Source: Sphingomicrobium clamense (GTDB lineage Bacteria; Pseudomonadota; Alphaproteobacteria; Sphingomonadales; Sphingomonadaceae). Taken from it: a stretch of 64,000 nt of DNA. The stretch covers positions 1,658,001-1,722,000 of the forward strand of contig NZ_JAHVAH010000001.1 in the NCBI RefSeq assembly GCF_019264355.1, in the 5' to 3' direction. Numbering within the stretch: the stretch's first letter is position 1; the number at the start of each line of letters is the position of its first letter. A program made the position numbers and the translations under genes. The notes beneath the pieces are model-generated. The model was not told the origin of the DNA. It ran no database searches and was given only the letters and a program-made list of their open reading frames with translations. Positions 7,729 through 18,609 of this stretch are shown one piece after another.

Positions 7729-8742
7729 ATGAATGCGAAACGAACCCTGATTCTCGGTGCGAGCGGCTATGCCGGAGGCGAATTGCTTCGGCTGATGGCT
7801 GCGCATCCGTTACTTGCGCCTTCGATCCTGTGCGGGTCGAGCGAGGCGGGGCAGTCGCTCGGCACAGTGCATCCCCATCTCGCAATGGCCTACCCGGATG
7901 CGCAGATCTTCGAATATGACGCGGCGATGCTGGACGAGGTCGATTTCGTCATGGCCGTCCTTCCCCACGGCATGACGCAAAGCCTATCGCCCGCCATTCT
8001 CGATGCGGGCGTGCCTTTCGTCGACCTCGGCGCCGATTTTCGGCTTGCGAGCGCCGACGATTATGCGACCTGGTACGGCGAATCGCATTCGGCTCCCGAC
8101 CTGCTCGACGCCTTCGTCTACGGCATTCCCGAGCTTAACCGTGATGCCATTAAGAACGCGAAAGCCGTCGCTGCGGCGGGTTGCTATGCGACCGCGGCCA
8201 TCCTGACGCTCAAGCCGCTGGTCGATGCAGGGCTGATCGCGCCGGGCAGCATCACGATCGACGGCATGTCGGGCGTTTCGGGCGCGGGCAAGGCGCCGAG
8301 CGCCAAGACCCATTTCGATCACGTACACGGCAGCTTGTCCGCCTACGGCCTGCTCAATCATCGCCACACGGGCGAGATGCAGATGGCGCTCGGCCAGGAG
8401 CTGCTTTTCACCCCGCACCTCGTGCCGATGGATCGCGGAATCCTCGTCACCTGCAATGCGGTGGCCGCCGACAACGGCGATCCGCTCGAAGCGCTCAAGG
8501 CTGCCTACGCCGACGAGCCCTTCGTCCAGGTGAGCGACACCCCGCCCGCAACCAAGGCGGTCGCCGGCACCAATGCGGTGCACGTCACCGCGCGGCGGTG
8601 CGAACGGACCGGACGCATCCTCGCCATCGGCGCGATCGACAATCTGGGGAAAGGCGCTGCGGGTCAGATGATCCAGTGCGCCAATCTCATGCTCGGGCTC
8701 GACGAGACGACCGGGCTCACCACGGCAGGAGTTTGGCCATGA
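7729..8742 (+). CDS. argC: N-acetyl-gamma-glutamyl-phosphate reductase
   Basis: Third step of arginine synthesis: NADPH-dependent reduction of N-acetylglutamyl-phosphate to the semialdehyde. The N-terminus shows the Rossmann motif LGASGYAGGELLRLM; the catalytic cysteine is in AAAGCYATAAIL, and SGVSGAGKAPS follows, both diagnostic. At 337 aa it is the type 1 (longer) form. First gene of the operon, about 65 bases downstream of a strong terminator, so transcription probably begins in the AT-rich segment between. Its stop overlaps the argJ start (ATGA at 8739). Confidence 0.96.
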   Translation: MNAKRTLILGASGYAGGELLRLMAAHPLLAPSILCGSSEAGQSLGTVHPHLAMAYPDAQIFEYDAAMLDEVDFVMAVLPHGMTQSLSPAILDAGVPFVDLGADFRLASADDYATWYGESHSAPDLLDAFVYGIPELNRDAIKNAKAVAAAGCYATAAILTLKPLVDAGLIAPGSITIDGMSGVSGAGKAPSAKTHFDHVHGSLSAYGLLNHRHTGEMQMALGQELLFTPHLVPMDRGILVTCNAVAADNGDPLEALKAAYADEPFVQVSDTPPATKAVAGTNAVHVTARRCERTGRILAIGAIDNLGKGAAGQMIQCANLMLGLDETTGLTTAGVWP

Positions 8743-9899
8743 GCGTCACCGCAGCACCCGGCTTTATCGCGGGCGGCATGCATTGCGGGGTCAAGATGCG
8801 CCGCCGTGACCTCGCGATCGTCGCCACCGACGACGGCCAGCCCGTCGCGGCCGCGGGCGTGTTCACAAAGAACAAGTTCGTCGCGCCGCCGGTGGTTCAT
8901 TCCAAGGCGCAGCTTGCAGCCTCGAGCGGCGAGGCCGCGGCGATCGTCGTCAATTCGGGCAATGCCAATGCCGGTACCGGCAAGGCAGGGATGGACGACG
9001 CAGTGGCGATGACCGACGCGACCGCCAAGGCGCTTAAGATCGCGCCCGAGCACGTCCTCGTCTGTTCGACCGGAATCATCGGGTATCCGCTGCCAATGGA
9101 GAAAATCCTGCCCGCCATCGGGGCGCTGTCGAACAATCTTTCGAAACATTCGCATCTCAAGGCCGCGACCGCGATCATGACAACCGATCACGTGCCCAAG
9201 GAATCGGTTGTGAAGGGCTCGAACTTCACGCTGGGCGGCATGGCCAAGGGGTGCGGCATGATCGCGCCCAACATGGCGACGATGCTCGCCTTCCTGACCA
9301 CCGATGCGGCGCTGGAGCCCGGCGAGATGACCGAGATGCTGCGCGAGGCGTCGGATGCCAGTTTCAACCGTCTCAATGTCGACGGCGCGACCTCGACCAA
9401 CGATACGGTCTTCCTGCTCGCCAACGGGCGTGCGGGCGCGGTCGACAAGGCGGAATTCCAGGCTGCGCTCACCGACTTGTGCAACCAGCTTACGCTGCTG
9501 ATGGCGCGCGACGCGGAGGGTGTGACGAAAATCGTCCACCTCACCGTCTCGGGCGCGGCGAACGAAGCCGAAGCCCGCGCCTGCGCCAAGGCGATCGCTG
9601 AAAACAACCTCGTCAAATGCAGCTGGCACGGTGCCGATCCCTATTGGGGCCGGATCCTTGCGGCGGCGGGCAGCTGCGGCGTCGACATCGACGTCGACAA
9701 GTCAGTCGTCACTTATGGTGGCATCGTCGTGGCGGAAGGCGGCATGGAGGTGCCGCACGACGCCGACGCCGTGCTCGCGCACATGAAGGATGCCGAGGCC
9801 GAGATCGCAATCGATCTTGGTGTCGGCGACGCGTCGACGACGACGATCGGGATCGATCTCGGCCCCGGCTACATCAAGGAAAACGTGGTGACCTCATGA
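8739..9899 (+). CDS. argJ: Bifunctional ornithine acetyltransferase / N-acetylglutamate synthase ArgJ
   Basis: Transfers the acetyl group from N-acetylornithine to glutamate, so the acetyl cycle can be recycled; the bifunctional form also uses acetyl-CoA. The precursor is self-cleaved at the Ala-Thr bond inside MIAPNMATMLAFLTTDA, here about residue 180 of 386, giving alpha and beta chains with the new N-terminal threonine as nucleophile. HCGVKMRRRDLAIV near the start and DPYWGRILAAAG near the end are also typical. The frame is open far upstream into argC, but the ATG at 8739 in the ATGA overlap is the real start. Whether it is mono- or bifunctional is not decidable here; no argA is in the window. 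Confidence 0.95.
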   Translation: MSVTAAPGFIAGGMHCGVKMRRRDLAIVATDDGQPVAAAGVFTKNKFVAPPVVHSKAQLAASSGEAAAIVVNSGNANAGTGKAGMDDAVAMTDATAKALKIAPEHVLVCSTGIIGYPLPMEKILPAIGALSNNLSKHSHLKAATAIMTTDHVPKESVVKGSNFTLGGMAKGCGMIAPNMATMLAFLTTDAALEPGEMTEMLREASDASFNRLNVDGATSTNDTVFLLANGRAGAVDKAEFQAALTDLCNQLTLLMARDAEGVTKIVHLTVSGAANEAEARACAKAIAENNLVKCSWHGADPYWGRILAAAGSCGVDIDVDKSVVTYGGIVVAEGGMEVPHDADAVLAHMKDAEAEIAIDLGVGDASTTTIGIDLGPGYIKENVVTS

Positions 9900-10801
9900 C
9901 CCAGCATTCGCGCCTTCACGGGCTCACCCCGGCCGACACCGCCAATATTCTCGTCGAGGCCCTCCCCTATGTGAAGGGATTTGCGGGCAAGACGATCGTC
10001 GTGAAGCTGGGCGGCAACGCCATCGACGCAGAGGTCGACAAGGCGCTCGCGCAGGACGTGCTGTTGCTGCGCCAGGTGGGCGTGCGCTGCATTGTCGTTC
10101 ATGGCGGCGGGCCGCAGATCGACGAGACGCTTCAGGCCTTCAACATCGAGCGCAAATTTGTCGACGGCCTGCGCGTGACCGATGCCGATACGCTCCAGGC
10201 GGTGCGCATGACGCTGGTCGGCAAGGTCAATCGCGATCTCGTCGCCAAGTTCAACGTCGAGGCGGCCGACAATCCGGTCGCGGTCGGCGTCTCGGGCGAG
10301 GATGGCGGGCTGCTCGTGGCACGCCAAGTGAAGAGCGAGCTGGGCTTTGTCGGCGAGGTCGAGCAGGTGCGCGCGTCGGTGTTGACACGGCTGCTCGACG
10401 AGGGACTGGTGCCGGTCGTCTCCACCGTCGGCGCCGATCGCAGCGGCCAGCCCTACAACATCAATGCCGACGCCGCGGCCTGCGCCATTGCCGCCGCCGT
10501 GGGTGCGGAGAAGATCGTCTACCTCACTGCAGCCCCGGGCCTACTCGAAGATCCCTCGGATCCCGACAGCCTGATTCCCCGCCTCTTGGCGAGCGAGGCC
10601 GAGGACATGATCGCATCGGGCAAGATCGGCGACGGAATGATCCCCAAGCTGACCGCGTGCATAAGTGCCGTGCTCGAAGGCGTGCCGCGCGCGCACATCC
10701 TCGACGGACGCATCGCCCATTCGCTGCTCATCGAGATGCTGACCGACGAGGGGATTGGCACCATGATCGTCAAAGGAGGATCCCATGCTGACGCTGGCTG
10801 A
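9896..10801 (+). CDS. argB: Acetylglutamate kinase
   Basis: Phosphorylates N-acetylglutamate at the gamma-carboxyl, the committed step. An amino-acid-kinase fold of 301 aa: [14 protein letters not shown] (ATP-phosphate lysine), [38 protein letters not shown] and [13 protein letters not shown] in the expected order. An N-terminal extension precedes the kinase core (about 30 residues), as in arginine-inhibited hexameric enzymes, so feedback inhibition by arginine is plausible. The start is the ATGA overlap with argJ at 9896. Its last 17 bases overlap argF. Confidence 0.96.
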   Translation: MTQHSRLHGLTPADTANILVEALPYVKGFAGKTIVVKLGGNAIDAEVDKALAQDVLLLRQVGVRCIVVHGGGPQIDETLQAFNIERKFVDGLRVTDADTLQAVRMTLVGKVNRDLVAKFNVEAADNPVAVGVSGEDGGLLVARQVKSELGFVGEVEQVRASVLTRLLDEGLVPVVSTVGADRSGQPYNINADAAACAIAAAVGAEKIVYLTAAPGLLEDPSDPDSLIPRLLASEAEDMIASGKIGDGMIPKLTACISAVLEGVPRAHILDGRIAHSLLIEMLTDEGIGTMIVKGGSHADAG

Positions 10802-11654
10802 AATGTCGCGCGAGACGATCGAGGCGATGCTGTCGCTGGCGGAGGGCGATTGCGGCCGACCGCTCGAAGGCAAGGGCGTCGCGCTCCTGTTCGAAAAGCC
10901 GTCCGCACGAACGCGTCATTCGATGGAGATGGCGGTGGTCGCGCTGGGCGGCCACCCGGTCTATGTCCGCGCCGACGAAGTCGGGATTGGCGGGCGCGAG
11001 AGCGTGGAGGACATCGCGCGCACGCTGGCCTGCTACCACGCCATCGTCGCGGCGCGGGTGAAGGATCATGGCGTGCTCGAAGCCATGCAGGCCGCGACCC
11101 AGGAAACGCCCGTCCTCAACATGCTGTCTGACATCGCGCACCCGCTCCAGGGTCTGGCCGACCTGTTAACGATCAAGCAGCTGCGCGGGTCGATTGAAGG
11201 CGCGAAGATTGCCTTCATCGGCGACGGCAACAACGTCGCGCGTAGCCTTGCCGAGGGGGCATCGAAGTTGGGCGCCGAGTTCGTGCTCGCCGCGCCCGAG
11301 GGTTATGCGTTCGAAGAGGCCACTGCCTCACTTCCCAGCGTCAGCCAGACCGACGATCCGGCGGCGGCAACTCAGGGTGCGGACTTCGTCTACACCGACG
11401 TGTGGGTGTCGATGGGACAGGATGGTGAAGGCGAGGCACGGCGAGAGGCCTTCCTGCCCTACCAGGTCGACGAAGCGCTCATGGCGCATGCGGACGAGGA
11501 CGCCAAATTCCTCCATTGCCTGCCTGCCATTCGCGGGCAGGAAGTGAGCGCTTCGGTCATCGACGGACCGCAAAGCGCCGTGTGGCGGCAGGCGGAAAAC
11601 CGGCTACACAGCGCACGGGGCGCGATGGCCTATCTGTTGGGAGTACAGCCATGA
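10785..11654 (+). CDS. argF: Ornithine carbamoyltransferase
   Basis: Makes citrulline from ornithine and carbamoyl phosphate. Carbamoyl-phosphate motif [14 protein letters not shown] (SxRTR), then [43 protein letters not shown] and the ornithine-site [11 protein letters not shown]. The SARTRHS and HPLQ wording differs from the enterobacterial STRTR and HPTQ but I recognise it from alphaproteobacterial enzymes. The 289 aa are slightly short because the N-terminal leader seen in many family members is absent. Translation probably starts strongly: AAGGAGGA lies directly before the ATG even though that site is still inside argB. Confidence 0.95.
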   Translation: MLTLAEMSRETIEAMLSLAEGDCGRPLEGKGVALLFEKPSARTRHSMEMAVVALGGHPVYVRADEVGIGGRESVEDIARTLACYHAIVAARVKDHGVLEAMQAATQETPVLNMLSDIAHPLQGLADLLTIKQLRGSIEGAKIAFIGDGNNVARSLAEGASKLGAEFVLAAPEGYAFEEATASLPSVSQTDDPAAATQGADFVYTDVWVSMGQDGEGEARREAFLPYQVDEALMAHADEDAKFLHCLPAIRGQEVSASVIDGPQSAVWRQAENRLHSARGAMAYLLGVQP

Positions 11655-12100
11655 GCAAGGTCGAGGATCGGCGCAGGGCGCTTGCCGCCATGTTGCGCGA
11701 GGGCGGCGCGGCGAGCCAGGAAGAGCTGGTCGCCAAGCTGGCGCAAGCGGGGCACCCGACGACGCAGGCTACGGTCAGCCGCGACCTCGATGCGATCGGC
11801 GCGGTCAAGGGACGCAAGGACGGCAAGACCGCCTACCTGCTTTCCGACCAATTGGGCGAACTGGACGCGCGCGGCGAGGCACTCGACCGTATCCTCGGCG
11901 AATGGCTCCATTCTGCGGAATCGGCCGGCAACATGGTCGTGCTGCGATCGCGACCCGGCTCTGCCCATATCATCGGCGCGGCGCTCGACGCAGCGGCGCT
12001 GACTGAAATTGCCGGCACGATCGCCGGTGACGACACGCTTTTCATTGCCGTGCGCGACGGGTCCGACCCTGCACGGCTTGCGACCAAGTTGAAGAATTGA
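11651..12100 (+). CDS. argR: Arginine repressor ArgR
   Basis: Hexameric arginine-sensing repressor, 149 aa. An N-terminal winged helix (residues about 1-70) includes [11 protein letters not shown] and [18 protein letters not shown], the recognition helix region. The C-terminal arginine-binding/oligomerisation domain has [12 protein letters not shown] and [18 protein letters not shown], the GTIAGDDT stretch being diagnostic. Start is the ATGA overlap with argF; the frame remains open upstream only as a shadow. Its position within the operon it should regulate means it is expected to be autoregulated with the biosynthetic genes. Its candidate operators lie upstream of argC. Confidence 0.94.
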   Translation: MSKVEDRRRALAAMLREGGAASQEELVAKLAQAGHPTTQATVSRDLDAIGAVKGRKDGKTAYLLSDQLGELDARGEALDRILGEWLHSAESAGNMVVLRSRPGSAHIIGAALDAAALTEIAGTIAGDDTLFIAVRDGSDPARLATKLKN

Positions 12101-12102
12101 CT

Positions 12103-13329
12103 ATGACCAAGACCCCCAAGAAGATCGTGCTTGCCTATTCGGGCGGGCTCGACACGTCGATCATGCTGAAATGGCTCCAGACCGAATATGGCGCGGAGGT
12201 CGTGACCTTCACCGCCGACCTAGGCCAGGGCGGCGAGATTGAGGAAGCGCGCCACAAGGCCGAGCTGCTCGGTATCAAGCCCGAGAATATCTTCATCGAG
12301 GATCTGCGCGAGGAATTCGTGCGCGACTTCGTTTTCCCGATGTTTCGCGCCAATGCGCTCTACGAGGGCCAGTATCTGCTGGGCACCTCGATTGCGCGGC
12401 CGCTCATTTCCAAGTGGCAGGTCGATATCGCGCAGAAGGTTGGCGCGGACGCGGTGTGTCACGGCGCGACCGGCAAAGGGAACGACCAGGTCCGGTTCGA
12501 GCTTGGCTACTACGCGCTCAAGCCGGACATCAAGGTCATCGCCCCGTGGCGCGACTGGGAATTCAAGTCGCGCGGCGACCTGCTTGCCTTTGCCGAAGAG
12601 CACCAGATCCCCATCGCCAAGGACAAGCGCGGCGAGGCGCCCTTTTCGATCGACGCCAATTTGCTGCACAGTTCATCCGAGGGGCGCGTGCTCGAGGATC
12701 CGGCGCTCGATGCGCCCGATTATGTGTTCCAGCGGACCGTCTCGCCCGAAGACGCGCCCGATACGCCGACGGTCATCACCATCGGGTTCGAGAAGGGCGA
12801 TCCGGTCTCGATCGATGGCGAGAAGCTGTCGCCCGCGACCCTGCTCGCCAAGCTCAACGAATTGGGTGGTGCAAACGGGATCGGGCGGCTCGACCTGGTC
12901 GAGAACAGGCAGGTCGGGATGAAGTCGCGCGGTATTTACGAAACGCCGGGCGGCACCGTGCTGCTCGCCGCGCGGCGCGGGATCGAGAGCATCACGCTCG
13001 ATGCCGGGGCGATGCACCTCAAGGACGAGCTGATGCCGACCTATGCCAAGCTGGTCTATGACGGCTTCTGGTTCTCGCCCGAGCGCGAGATGTTGCAGGC
13101 GGCGATCGATGCCAGCCAGGGGCCAGCGACGGGCGAAGTGACGGTGAAGCTCTACAAGGGCAACGCGACCGTCATCGGGCGCTCAAGCCCCTACTCGCTC
13201 TACGACGAGGATCTCGTGACGTTCGAAGAGGGGAAAAGCGATTATGACCAGAAGGACGCGGAAGGCTTTATCAAGCTGCGCGCGCTCCGGCTGCGGACGG
13301 TCGCGCAGCAGCGGGCGAAGATAACATGA
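12103..13329 (+). CDS. argG: Argininosuccinate synthase
   Basis: ATP-dependent condensation of citrulline and aspartate. The N-type ATP pyrophosphatase loop is [11 protein letters not shown] at residues about 9-19; [17 protein letters not shown] and [13 protein letters not shown] are further family signatures. Length 408 aa is normal. ATG 12103 is preferred; a TTG six bases upstream (12097) overlaps the end of argR. Two bases separate the argR stop from this ATG, in keeping with one polycistronic message. The stop overlaps the argH start. Confidence 0.96.
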   Translation: MTKTPKKIVLAYSGGLDTSIMLKWLQTEYGAEVVTFTADLGQGGEIEEARHKAELLGIKPENIFIEDLREEFVRDFVFPMFRANALYEGQYLLGTSIARPLISKWQVDIAQKVGADAVCHGATGKGNDQVRFELGYYALKPDIKVIAPWRDWEFKSRGDLLAFAEEHQIPIAKDKRGEAPFSIDANLLHSSSEGRVLEDPALDAPDYVFQRTVSPEDAPDTPTVITIGFEKGDPVSIDGEKLSPATLLAKLNELGGANGIGRLDLVENRQVGMKSRGIYETPGGTVLLAARRGIESITLDAGAMHLKDELMPTYAKLVYDGFWFSPEREMLQAAIDASQGPATGEVTVKLYKGNATVIGRSSPYSLYDEDLVTFEEGKSDYDQKDAEGFIKLRALRLRTVAQQRAKIT

Positions 13330-14711
13330 GCGATGCCAACACCATGTGGGGCGGCAGGTTCGCCGGAGCGCCGGACAAGGTGATGGAAGCCATCAACGCA
13401 TCCATCTCGTTCGACAAGCATCTTTGGCGGCAGGATATTCGCGCGAGCAAGGCGCATGTTGCGATGCTTGCTGCGCAGGACATCATCGATGCGGAAGCGG
13501 CTGAACGGATCTCCGGTGGGCTCGATGCGATCGCGGCGGAATATGAGGCCGAGGGCGTGACGGAGAACCCCGCGCTCGAGGACATCCACATGCATGTCGA
13601 GGCGCGGCTCAAGGAGCTGATCGGCGTTGATGCCGGGCGGCTGCACACCGCGCGAAGCCGCAACGACCAGGTCGCGACCGATTTCAAATTGTTCGTTCGC
13701 GAAGCGTGCGATGAGGCGGACGCACTATTGAAGGCGCTGCAGTCAGCGCTGCTCGACCGTGCGGAAGAGCATGCCGACACGATCATGCCGGGCTTCACCC
13801 ATCTCCAGTCTGGCCAGCCGGTGACGCTTGGTCATCACCTGATGGCCTATGTCGAGATGCTGGCGCGCGACCGTTCGCGCTACACGGATGCGCGGAGGCG
13901 GATGAACCTGTGTCCGCTGGGCACCGCGGCGCTGGCAGGCACCCCCTACCCGGTCGATCGCGACGCGACGGCGGAGGCGCTGGGTTTCGACGGACCGGCG
14001 CGCAATTCGATCGACGCGGTGAGCGACCGCGACTTCGCGCTCGATTACCTCATGGCCTCGACCACCTGCGCGCTGCATCTGTCGCGGCTGGCGGAGGAGA
14101 TCGTGATCTGGGCGAGCCAGCCTTTTGGCTTCGTGAAGCTGCCCGACGCGTGGTCGACCGGAAGCTCGATCATGCCGCAGAAGCGCAATCCCGATGCCGC
14201 CGAACTGGTGCGTGGCCATTCGGGGCGCGTCCTTGGCGCGATGGTGGGCATGGCGACGATGCTCAAGGGCTTGCCGCTCGCCTATGCCAAGGACTTGCAA
14301 GACGACAAGCCGCCGGTGCTCGAGGTGCGCAAACTGCTGACGCTGTCACTGGAAGCAATGCGCGGGATGATGGCGGAGATCAAATTCGTGCCGGATAAGT
14401 TGCGCGCTGCAGCGGCGAGCGGGCACGCCACGGCCACCGACCTTGCTGACTGGCTGGTGCGCGAGAGAGGAGTGCCGTTCCGCGATGCGCATCATATCGC
14501 AGGTAGTGCAGTTGCGGCCGCAGAGGCGAAAGGCGTCAATCTCGTCCAGCTGACTGTCGAGAACCTCAAGGCGATCGACGAACGGCTCGACGAGACCGCG
14601 CTCGACGTGATGACGCTCGAAGCGTCGGTTGCGAGCCGCACGAGCTTCGGCGGCACCGCCCCGGCGCGGGTGCGCGAGGCGGTGGCCGAAGCCCGCAAGT
14701 CGCTCGACTAG
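13326..14711 (+). CDS. argH: Argininosuccinate lyase
   Basis: Cleaves argininosuccinate into arginine and fumarate, the final step. Fumarase/aspartase superfamily: [16 protein letters not shown] at the N-terminus, [13 protein letters not shown], then the superfamily signature [20 protein letters not shown] with the mobile serine loop near residue 280. Length 461 aa is typical. Starts in an ATGA overlap with argG and ends by overlapping the convergent DUF305-protein gene by four bases. It closes the seven-gene arginine operon; argD is not in the window. Confidence 0.96.
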   Translation: MSDANTMWGGRFAGAPDKVMEAINASISFDKHLWRQDIRASKAHVAMLAAQDIIDAEAAERISGGLDAIAAEYEAEGVTENPALEDIHMHVEARLKELIGVDAGRLHTARSRNDQVATDFKLFVREACDEADALLKALQSALLDRAEEHADTIMPGFTHLQSGQPVTLGHHLMAYVEMLARDRSRYTDARRRMNLCPLGTAALAGTPYPVDRDATAEALGFDGPARNSIDAVSDRDFALDYLMASTTCALHLSRLAEEIVIWASQPFGFVKLPDAWSTGSSIMPQKRNPDAAELVRGHSGRVLGAMVGMATMLKGLPLAYAKDLQDDKPPVLEVRKLLTLSLEAMRGMMAEIKFVPDKLRAAAASGHATATDLADWLVRERGVPFRDAHHIAGSAVAAAEAKGVNLVQLTVENLKAIDERLDETALDVMTLEASVASRTSFGGTAPARVREAVAEARKSLD

Positions 14712-17086
14712 CGAAGCGTCCGCGCCATCCGGCTCATCAGCGCCGAGAGCGCCGCCACCCGCTTGGCATCAGCGCCCGAACCTTCCGGAAGATCACGCGC
14801 AGCCGCCACCAGCCGTGCCGCCGCAGCCGCATCGCTGCTGCCCGTCTCGATCGGCGCGATCGCGCTGTTGAGCGCCTCGATCATCGCGATGTGCGTCGCG
14901 GCGTCGATGGCGTTGGAGCGCAGCAGCTGGTCGACATAGGCCTTGCCGATCACGGGATGATCGGGCCAGCTAACCGCGAACTGGTTCTGCGGATTCACGA
15001 TGTCGCCCATGATCGCCATTTCGGCGGCTGCGATTTCATTGGCGCTCATCATCTCCGACGGTGCCAACTTGAACACGTCGAGCCCGCGCACCATCGCCGA
15101 AGCGTAGATCGCGCCGTCATACCAATAGGTAGACCAGTAGCCGCCGCCGACCATCTGTTTGCCGTCGAGCGGCCCGCGGTCGAAATAGGCGATCTCCACG
15201 GCGTCCCCTTCGTCAGTGAAGTCGCTGATCGACATGCCGCCCTGATACCAGGCCTGCGCGAAGATATCGCGACCCGGGACCGGGACGATCGAGCCATTAT
15301 GCGCGACGCAATTTTGAAGCTCGTCCTGCGCGGCGCGAAGCTTGTAACCGCCCTGATGCTTCAGCTCGGAGCCTTCGATCCGGTAGATGGCGTTGGCACC
15401 CCAATTTTTGGGATCCTGCGGGCGACAGCGCGGACGCGTGCCCCCGCCCCACTCGTCGGTGAAGATCACCTTGGTGCCGTCATTGTTGAATGTCGCCGAG
15501 TGCCAATAGGCGAAGCCCGGATCGACTACCGCGTCGAGCCGCTTGGGCGCGCGGCGATCCGAAATGTCCAGCAGGATGCCGTTGCCCGAGCAAGCGCCGC
15601 CCGCAATGTCCTTGTCGGGGAAAGCGGTAATGTCGTGGCAGTGGTTGGTGACGCTGGTGTCCTGCGTATCGTCACCATGGTCACCCCCGCGCCACAGGCC
15701 GGCGGGCGCACCCGTTTCGAGATCGGCGAAAATGCGCGGGCTCGACAGGACGCGCGACTTGGACGGATCGGCGATCGGAATTTCGATGATGTCGATCGAG
15801 AAGTAGCTGGTGTCGGGATCGCCCGGCAGGCCGATGACGCAACCCGGCAGTTCTTCCTCGGGCCGCACGCCCGCAGCGCCCGAGTTATAGACCAGGATCA
15901 TGCCGTCCTCGCTGCCATCGCTCACGACCGAATGGGTGTGCGAGCCACGGCAGGTCTGGACCTGGCCGACCTGCTTGGGCGCGGTGAGGTCCGAGATGTC
16001 GAAAATGCGGACGCCGCGAAAGCGTTCGTCGGAAATGCGCTCGGCATTGCCCTGCAGTCCGCAATCGATGCGCCCCGCATTGCTTTCGACCGACATGATA
16101 AGCAGATCGCCGACGATCGAGACGTCGCCCTGCCCGCCGGGACACACGACGCTGGTCATCAGCGTCGGTACGCCGGCATCGTCGAGATCATAGATATTGT
16201 AGCCGTGGAAGCTGCCGACGAAGAGCTTGCCGTCGGCAAAGGCCATGTCGCTATTCCAGAAGTTCATCGGGCTGGAACGCGGAACATATTGCGTCTCGCC
16301 ACGACGATCGGTCGCGTCCTCGCCCGCCTGTACCGGCTGCAAGTCGCCCGGATTTTCGGGATCGAAGAAGCCTGGTGCGCGCGGCAGGCTCGCGATCTTG
16401 GTGAGGCCCATGATCGCCTCCCCCGCGTCGCGGAAACCCGGCTTGAGGCTGGAGCGCGGATCGGTTGTCAGCTTGCCGAGCGCCTCGACCATGCGCTTGA
16501 TCTCGGCCGACTGGTCGATGACGACTTCCTGCGTAAAGGCGTAGAGCGCGGGGTCGTAGGCGGTGCCCGACTGCTCCATCAGACCGCGAACCATGTCGAT
16601 CGCGCCCGCATGGTGATCGATCATCAGGCGGAGGAAGAGGCGGTCGAAGTCGCTCGCGCGCGAGGCGGCCAGCTTGGCGAGTTCTTCCTCGCTCGCCATT
16701 CCCTTCATGCCGAGATGAATTGCGTGCATACCCTCGGCTGCGGTCGGTTCGCCGCGCGCCGCAAGCCAGCCGCGCATGAAGTCCATCTCGTCCTTCTGCG
16801 CGAGCAGGATGCGCTCGGCCGTGGCGCGGATCGTGGGGTCGGAGGTGCGTTCGTCGACCAGCTGCGCCATCACGACCGCCTGCTGGTGGTGCGGGATCAT
16901 CGCATGCATGAACTTGACGTCGCCGACTGAATAATTGGCGCGCACCACGTCGCTCGCCTGCGAGGCATCGATGGTGCGGCTAGGCTCGCCCGGCGCCCCC
17001 GGCAGCACGATCGGTACGTCCTGCGCGAAGGCTGGCGCTGCCAGCGCGGAGCCTGCCAGGAAGATGGTGGCAAGACGAATGTTCAT
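14708..17086 (-). CDS. Secreted DUF305 + LVIVD-repeat (beta-propeller) protein
   Basis: A 792-residue exported protein of unknown function. A signal peptide ends at about residue 21 (AAPAFA|QD). Residues about 45-205 form a DUF305 ferritin-like four-helix unit with two histidine pairs, [14 protein letters not shown] and [14 protein letters not shown], often linked in other bacteria to metal handling. From about 260 on the protein changes to propeller-like repeats ([55 protein letters not shown]). A helical tail closes it. The combination of a DUF305 head and an LVIVD propeller in one chain is unusual as far as I know. It is probably periplasmic or extracellular. Confidence 0.8.
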   Translation of the reverse strand: MNIRLATIFLAGSALAAPAFAQDVPIVLPGAPGEPSRTIDASQASDVVRANYSVGDVKFMHAMIPHHQQAVVMAQLVDERTSDPTIRATAERILLAQKDEMDFMRGWLAARGEPTAAEGMHAIHLGMKGMASEEELAKLAASRASDFDRLFLRLMIDHHAGAIDMVRGLMEQSGTAYDPALYAFTQEVVIDQSAEIKRMVEALGKLTTDPRSSLKPGFRDAGEAIMGLTKIASLPRAPGFFDPENPGDLQPVQAGEDATDRRGETQYVPRSSPMNFWNSDMAFADGKLFVGSFHGYNIYDLDDAGVPTLMTSVVCPGGQGDVSIVGDLLIMSVESNAGRIDCGLQGNAERISDERFRGVRIFDISDLTAPKQVGQVQTCRGSHTHSVVSDGSEDGMILVYNSGAAGVRPEEELPGCVIGLPGDPDTSYFSIDIIEIPIADPSKSRVLSSPRIFADLETGAPAGLWRGGDHGDDTQDTSVTNHCHDITAFPDKDIAGGACSGNGILLDISDRRAPKRLDAVVDPGFAYWHSATFNNDGTKVIFTDEWGGGTRPRCRPQDPKNWGANAIYRIEGSELKHQGGYKLRAAQDELQNCVAHNGSIVPVPGRDIFAQAWYQGGMSISDFTDEGDAVEIAYFDRGPLDGKQMVGGGYWSTYWYDGAIYASAMVRGLDVFKLAPSEMMSANEIAAAEMAIMGDIVNPQNQFAVSWPDHPVIGKAYVDQLLRSNAIDAATHIAMIEALNSAIAPIETGSSDAAAAARLVAAARDLPEGSGADAKRVAALSALMSRMARTLR

Positions 17087-17156
17087 GAGTGATCCTTTCC
17101 CTGTTCGCGGCGAAGCCTAGCGCCTTCTGACAGGATGAAAAGATCGGAACGTCCGC

Positions 17157-17741
17157 TTAGTCCTCGATGCGATAGTCGATCGGCTTGAACGAGCCGGCAT
17201 TGGACTTGGGCGCCGAGCACGCGGTCATGCCGATGATCAGGTCCATCTTTGCTTCCAGCGTGATCGTGTCGCCCGCCTCGCTCTTGGGAGGATCGACGGT
17301 GAATCCCCCGGTGTTTCCGTCGACCGGTACGTTCATGAAGACGTTGAAAGTACAGGGAATATCGTCGGGCTCGACCCCGTGCGGCGCGAGCGCGGCGGCG
17401 AGATTTCCGAAACAGCCGCGATGAGGCGGTTCATCTTCGTAGCAACGCTCGAACGTGTCCTTCGAGCATGGGGTGAGCAGGAAATCGTGCGTCCCGACAT
17501 CGTCGGCGACGATTTCGAGCATTGGATTGGAGCGGTTGGAGAAGAGGGTGTGGCCGGTCGTCAGGTAGATCGTGTCGGCATAGTCGAAGGTCCGCCCGTT
17601 GCTCACCACCTCGCGCACGTCGTCCGCGTTGAAAGCGAGCAAGTCGGAAACCTGCTGTCCCTCTGGGTCGATGATGACGAGGCGCTGCCCCTTGGCGAGT
17701 TTGAATGCGGTGCCGCTGCGCGGATTGATGCGGTTGGTCAT
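17157..17741 (-). CDS. DUF1989 / urea carboxylase-associated family protein
   Basis: A 194-aa cytoplasmic protein of the DUF1989 family, members of which are encoded beside urea/guanidine carboxylases elsewhere; its own reaction is not established. Recognised by GTHDFLLTPCSKDTFERCY, HRGCFGNLAAAL, DIPCTFNVFMNVPVDG and TLEAKMDLIIGMTACSAP; the conserved cysteines and histidines suggest metal binding. ATG 17741 fits the family start; the frame remains open another 38 codons upstream without homology. No carboxylase gene is nearby. It lies 43 bases downstream of the Crp/Fnr-type gene on the same strand, so the pair may be cotranscribed, facing the N-hydroxylase operon. Confidence 0.82.
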   Translation of the reverse strand: MTNRINPRSGTAFKLAKGQRLVIIDPEGQQVSDLLAFNADDVREVVSNGRTFDYADTIYLTTGHTLFSNRSNPMLEIVADDVGTHDFLLTPCSKDTFERCYEDEPPHRGCFGNLAAALAPHGVEPDDIPCTFNVFMNVPVDGNTGGFTVDPPKSEAGDTITLEAKMDLIIGMTACSAPKSNAGSFKPIDYRIED

Positions 17742-17784
17742 GCGGGGCTTTCTAGCTTGTGGTGATTTGCGGGTCTGAGAGGCG

Positions 17785-18540
17785 TTAGTGTCCGTCGGGC
17801 AGATAGGGTGGGTCGAGCGCAAGCTCGCCATCGCCGTAAAGATAGTCGCCGTCATATTCGCCGATCTTCTTGAGCGCGTCGTGGTCGAGGATCGTCAGTC
17901 CGCTCTTCCCTTCCTCATTCCGGATGAGCCCGCCTTCGCGCATGATACGAAAGGTACGGTTGGCGTGAATTGCCGAAATCCCGCAAGCCTCGGCAAAGTC
18001 GGTCTGGGTCAGCGGCACGTCAAGATGCTGGCCGTCAAACTGCCCGACGAATGAAAGCCGCTCGGCAACTTCGCAGATGAGGTGCGCGAAGCGACCCTCG
18101 GCGTTAAGACGACCTAGGCGAAAAACCCATTCGCGATGCATGGCGGCGTCGAGCAGGGTGCTGAACCACATGATGCGCGTAAAGCGGGGGAACGCGCGCA
18201 CCAGTTCGGCAAGTCGTTCATGCTTGAACACCGCCAATTTGGTGGGGCCGAGCGAGCAAACGTCGTGATCGAGCCGCTTCATCGGAAAGCTATGCAGGTC
18301 GACCCAGTCGCCCGGGACCTGAATACCGACGCTCTGCCGCATGCCGCGCCGGTCGTCGAGATAGCGGATCATGAACCCGTCCATCAGGTAATAGCTATGT
18401 TCGACCAGTTCTCCCCGCTTCACGAGCCGGGTGCGCGGACCGAGCTCGATGACGTCATCGACACTGTCTTCCATCGCCGCGCGTTCTTCATTGCCGATGG
18501 CTTGCGCCAACCGGCCCTTGAGGAACAGTTCGGTAATCAC
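17785..18540 (-). CDS. Crp/Fnr-family transcriptional regulator
   Basis: A 251-aa regulator with an N-terminal cyclic-nucleotide-type beta-roll (VKRGELVEHSYYLMDGFMIRYL, QVPGDWVDLHS) and a C-terminal winged helix (LTQTDFAEACGISAIHANRTFR). No FNR-type cysteine cluster is visible at the N-terminus, and the arginine/serine cAMP pocket is not clear, so the ligand is unknown. GTG 18540 is favoured because AGGAG sits six bases upstream; a TTG at 18567 is the longer alternative. It is divergent from the 79-aa/TIGR02587/TIGR02588/N-hydroxylase operon and may regulate it through the palindromes between them. Confidence 0.87.
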   Translation of the reverse strand: MITELFLKGRLAQAIGNEERAAMEDSVDDVIELGPRTRLVKRGELVEHSYYLMDGFMIRYLDDRRGMRQSVGIQVPGDWVDLHSFPMKRLDHDVCSLGPTKLAVFKHERLAELVRAFPRFTRIMWFSTLLDAAMHREWVFRLGRLNAEGRFAHLICEVAERLSFVGQFDGQHLDVPLTQTDFAEACGISAIHANRTFRIMREGGLIRNEEGKSGLTILDHDALKKIGEYDGDYLYGDGELALDPPYLPDGH

Positions 18541-18609
18541 GGGGAACTCCTGCCTTTTGCAGCCCAATGATCCGCGCTTTTTATCGTTCCGACACCGCTA
18601 CGGTCTTTG

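Noticed and set aside
8181..8738. Upstream extension of the argJ frame
   Set aside because: Lies in another frame of argC and reads as arginine-rich shadow; the ATGA overlap gives the real start.
14891..16930. 679-codon open frame antisense to the DUF305-propeller gene
   Set aside because: No recognisable family; the minus-strand gene has a signal peptide and domain motifs.
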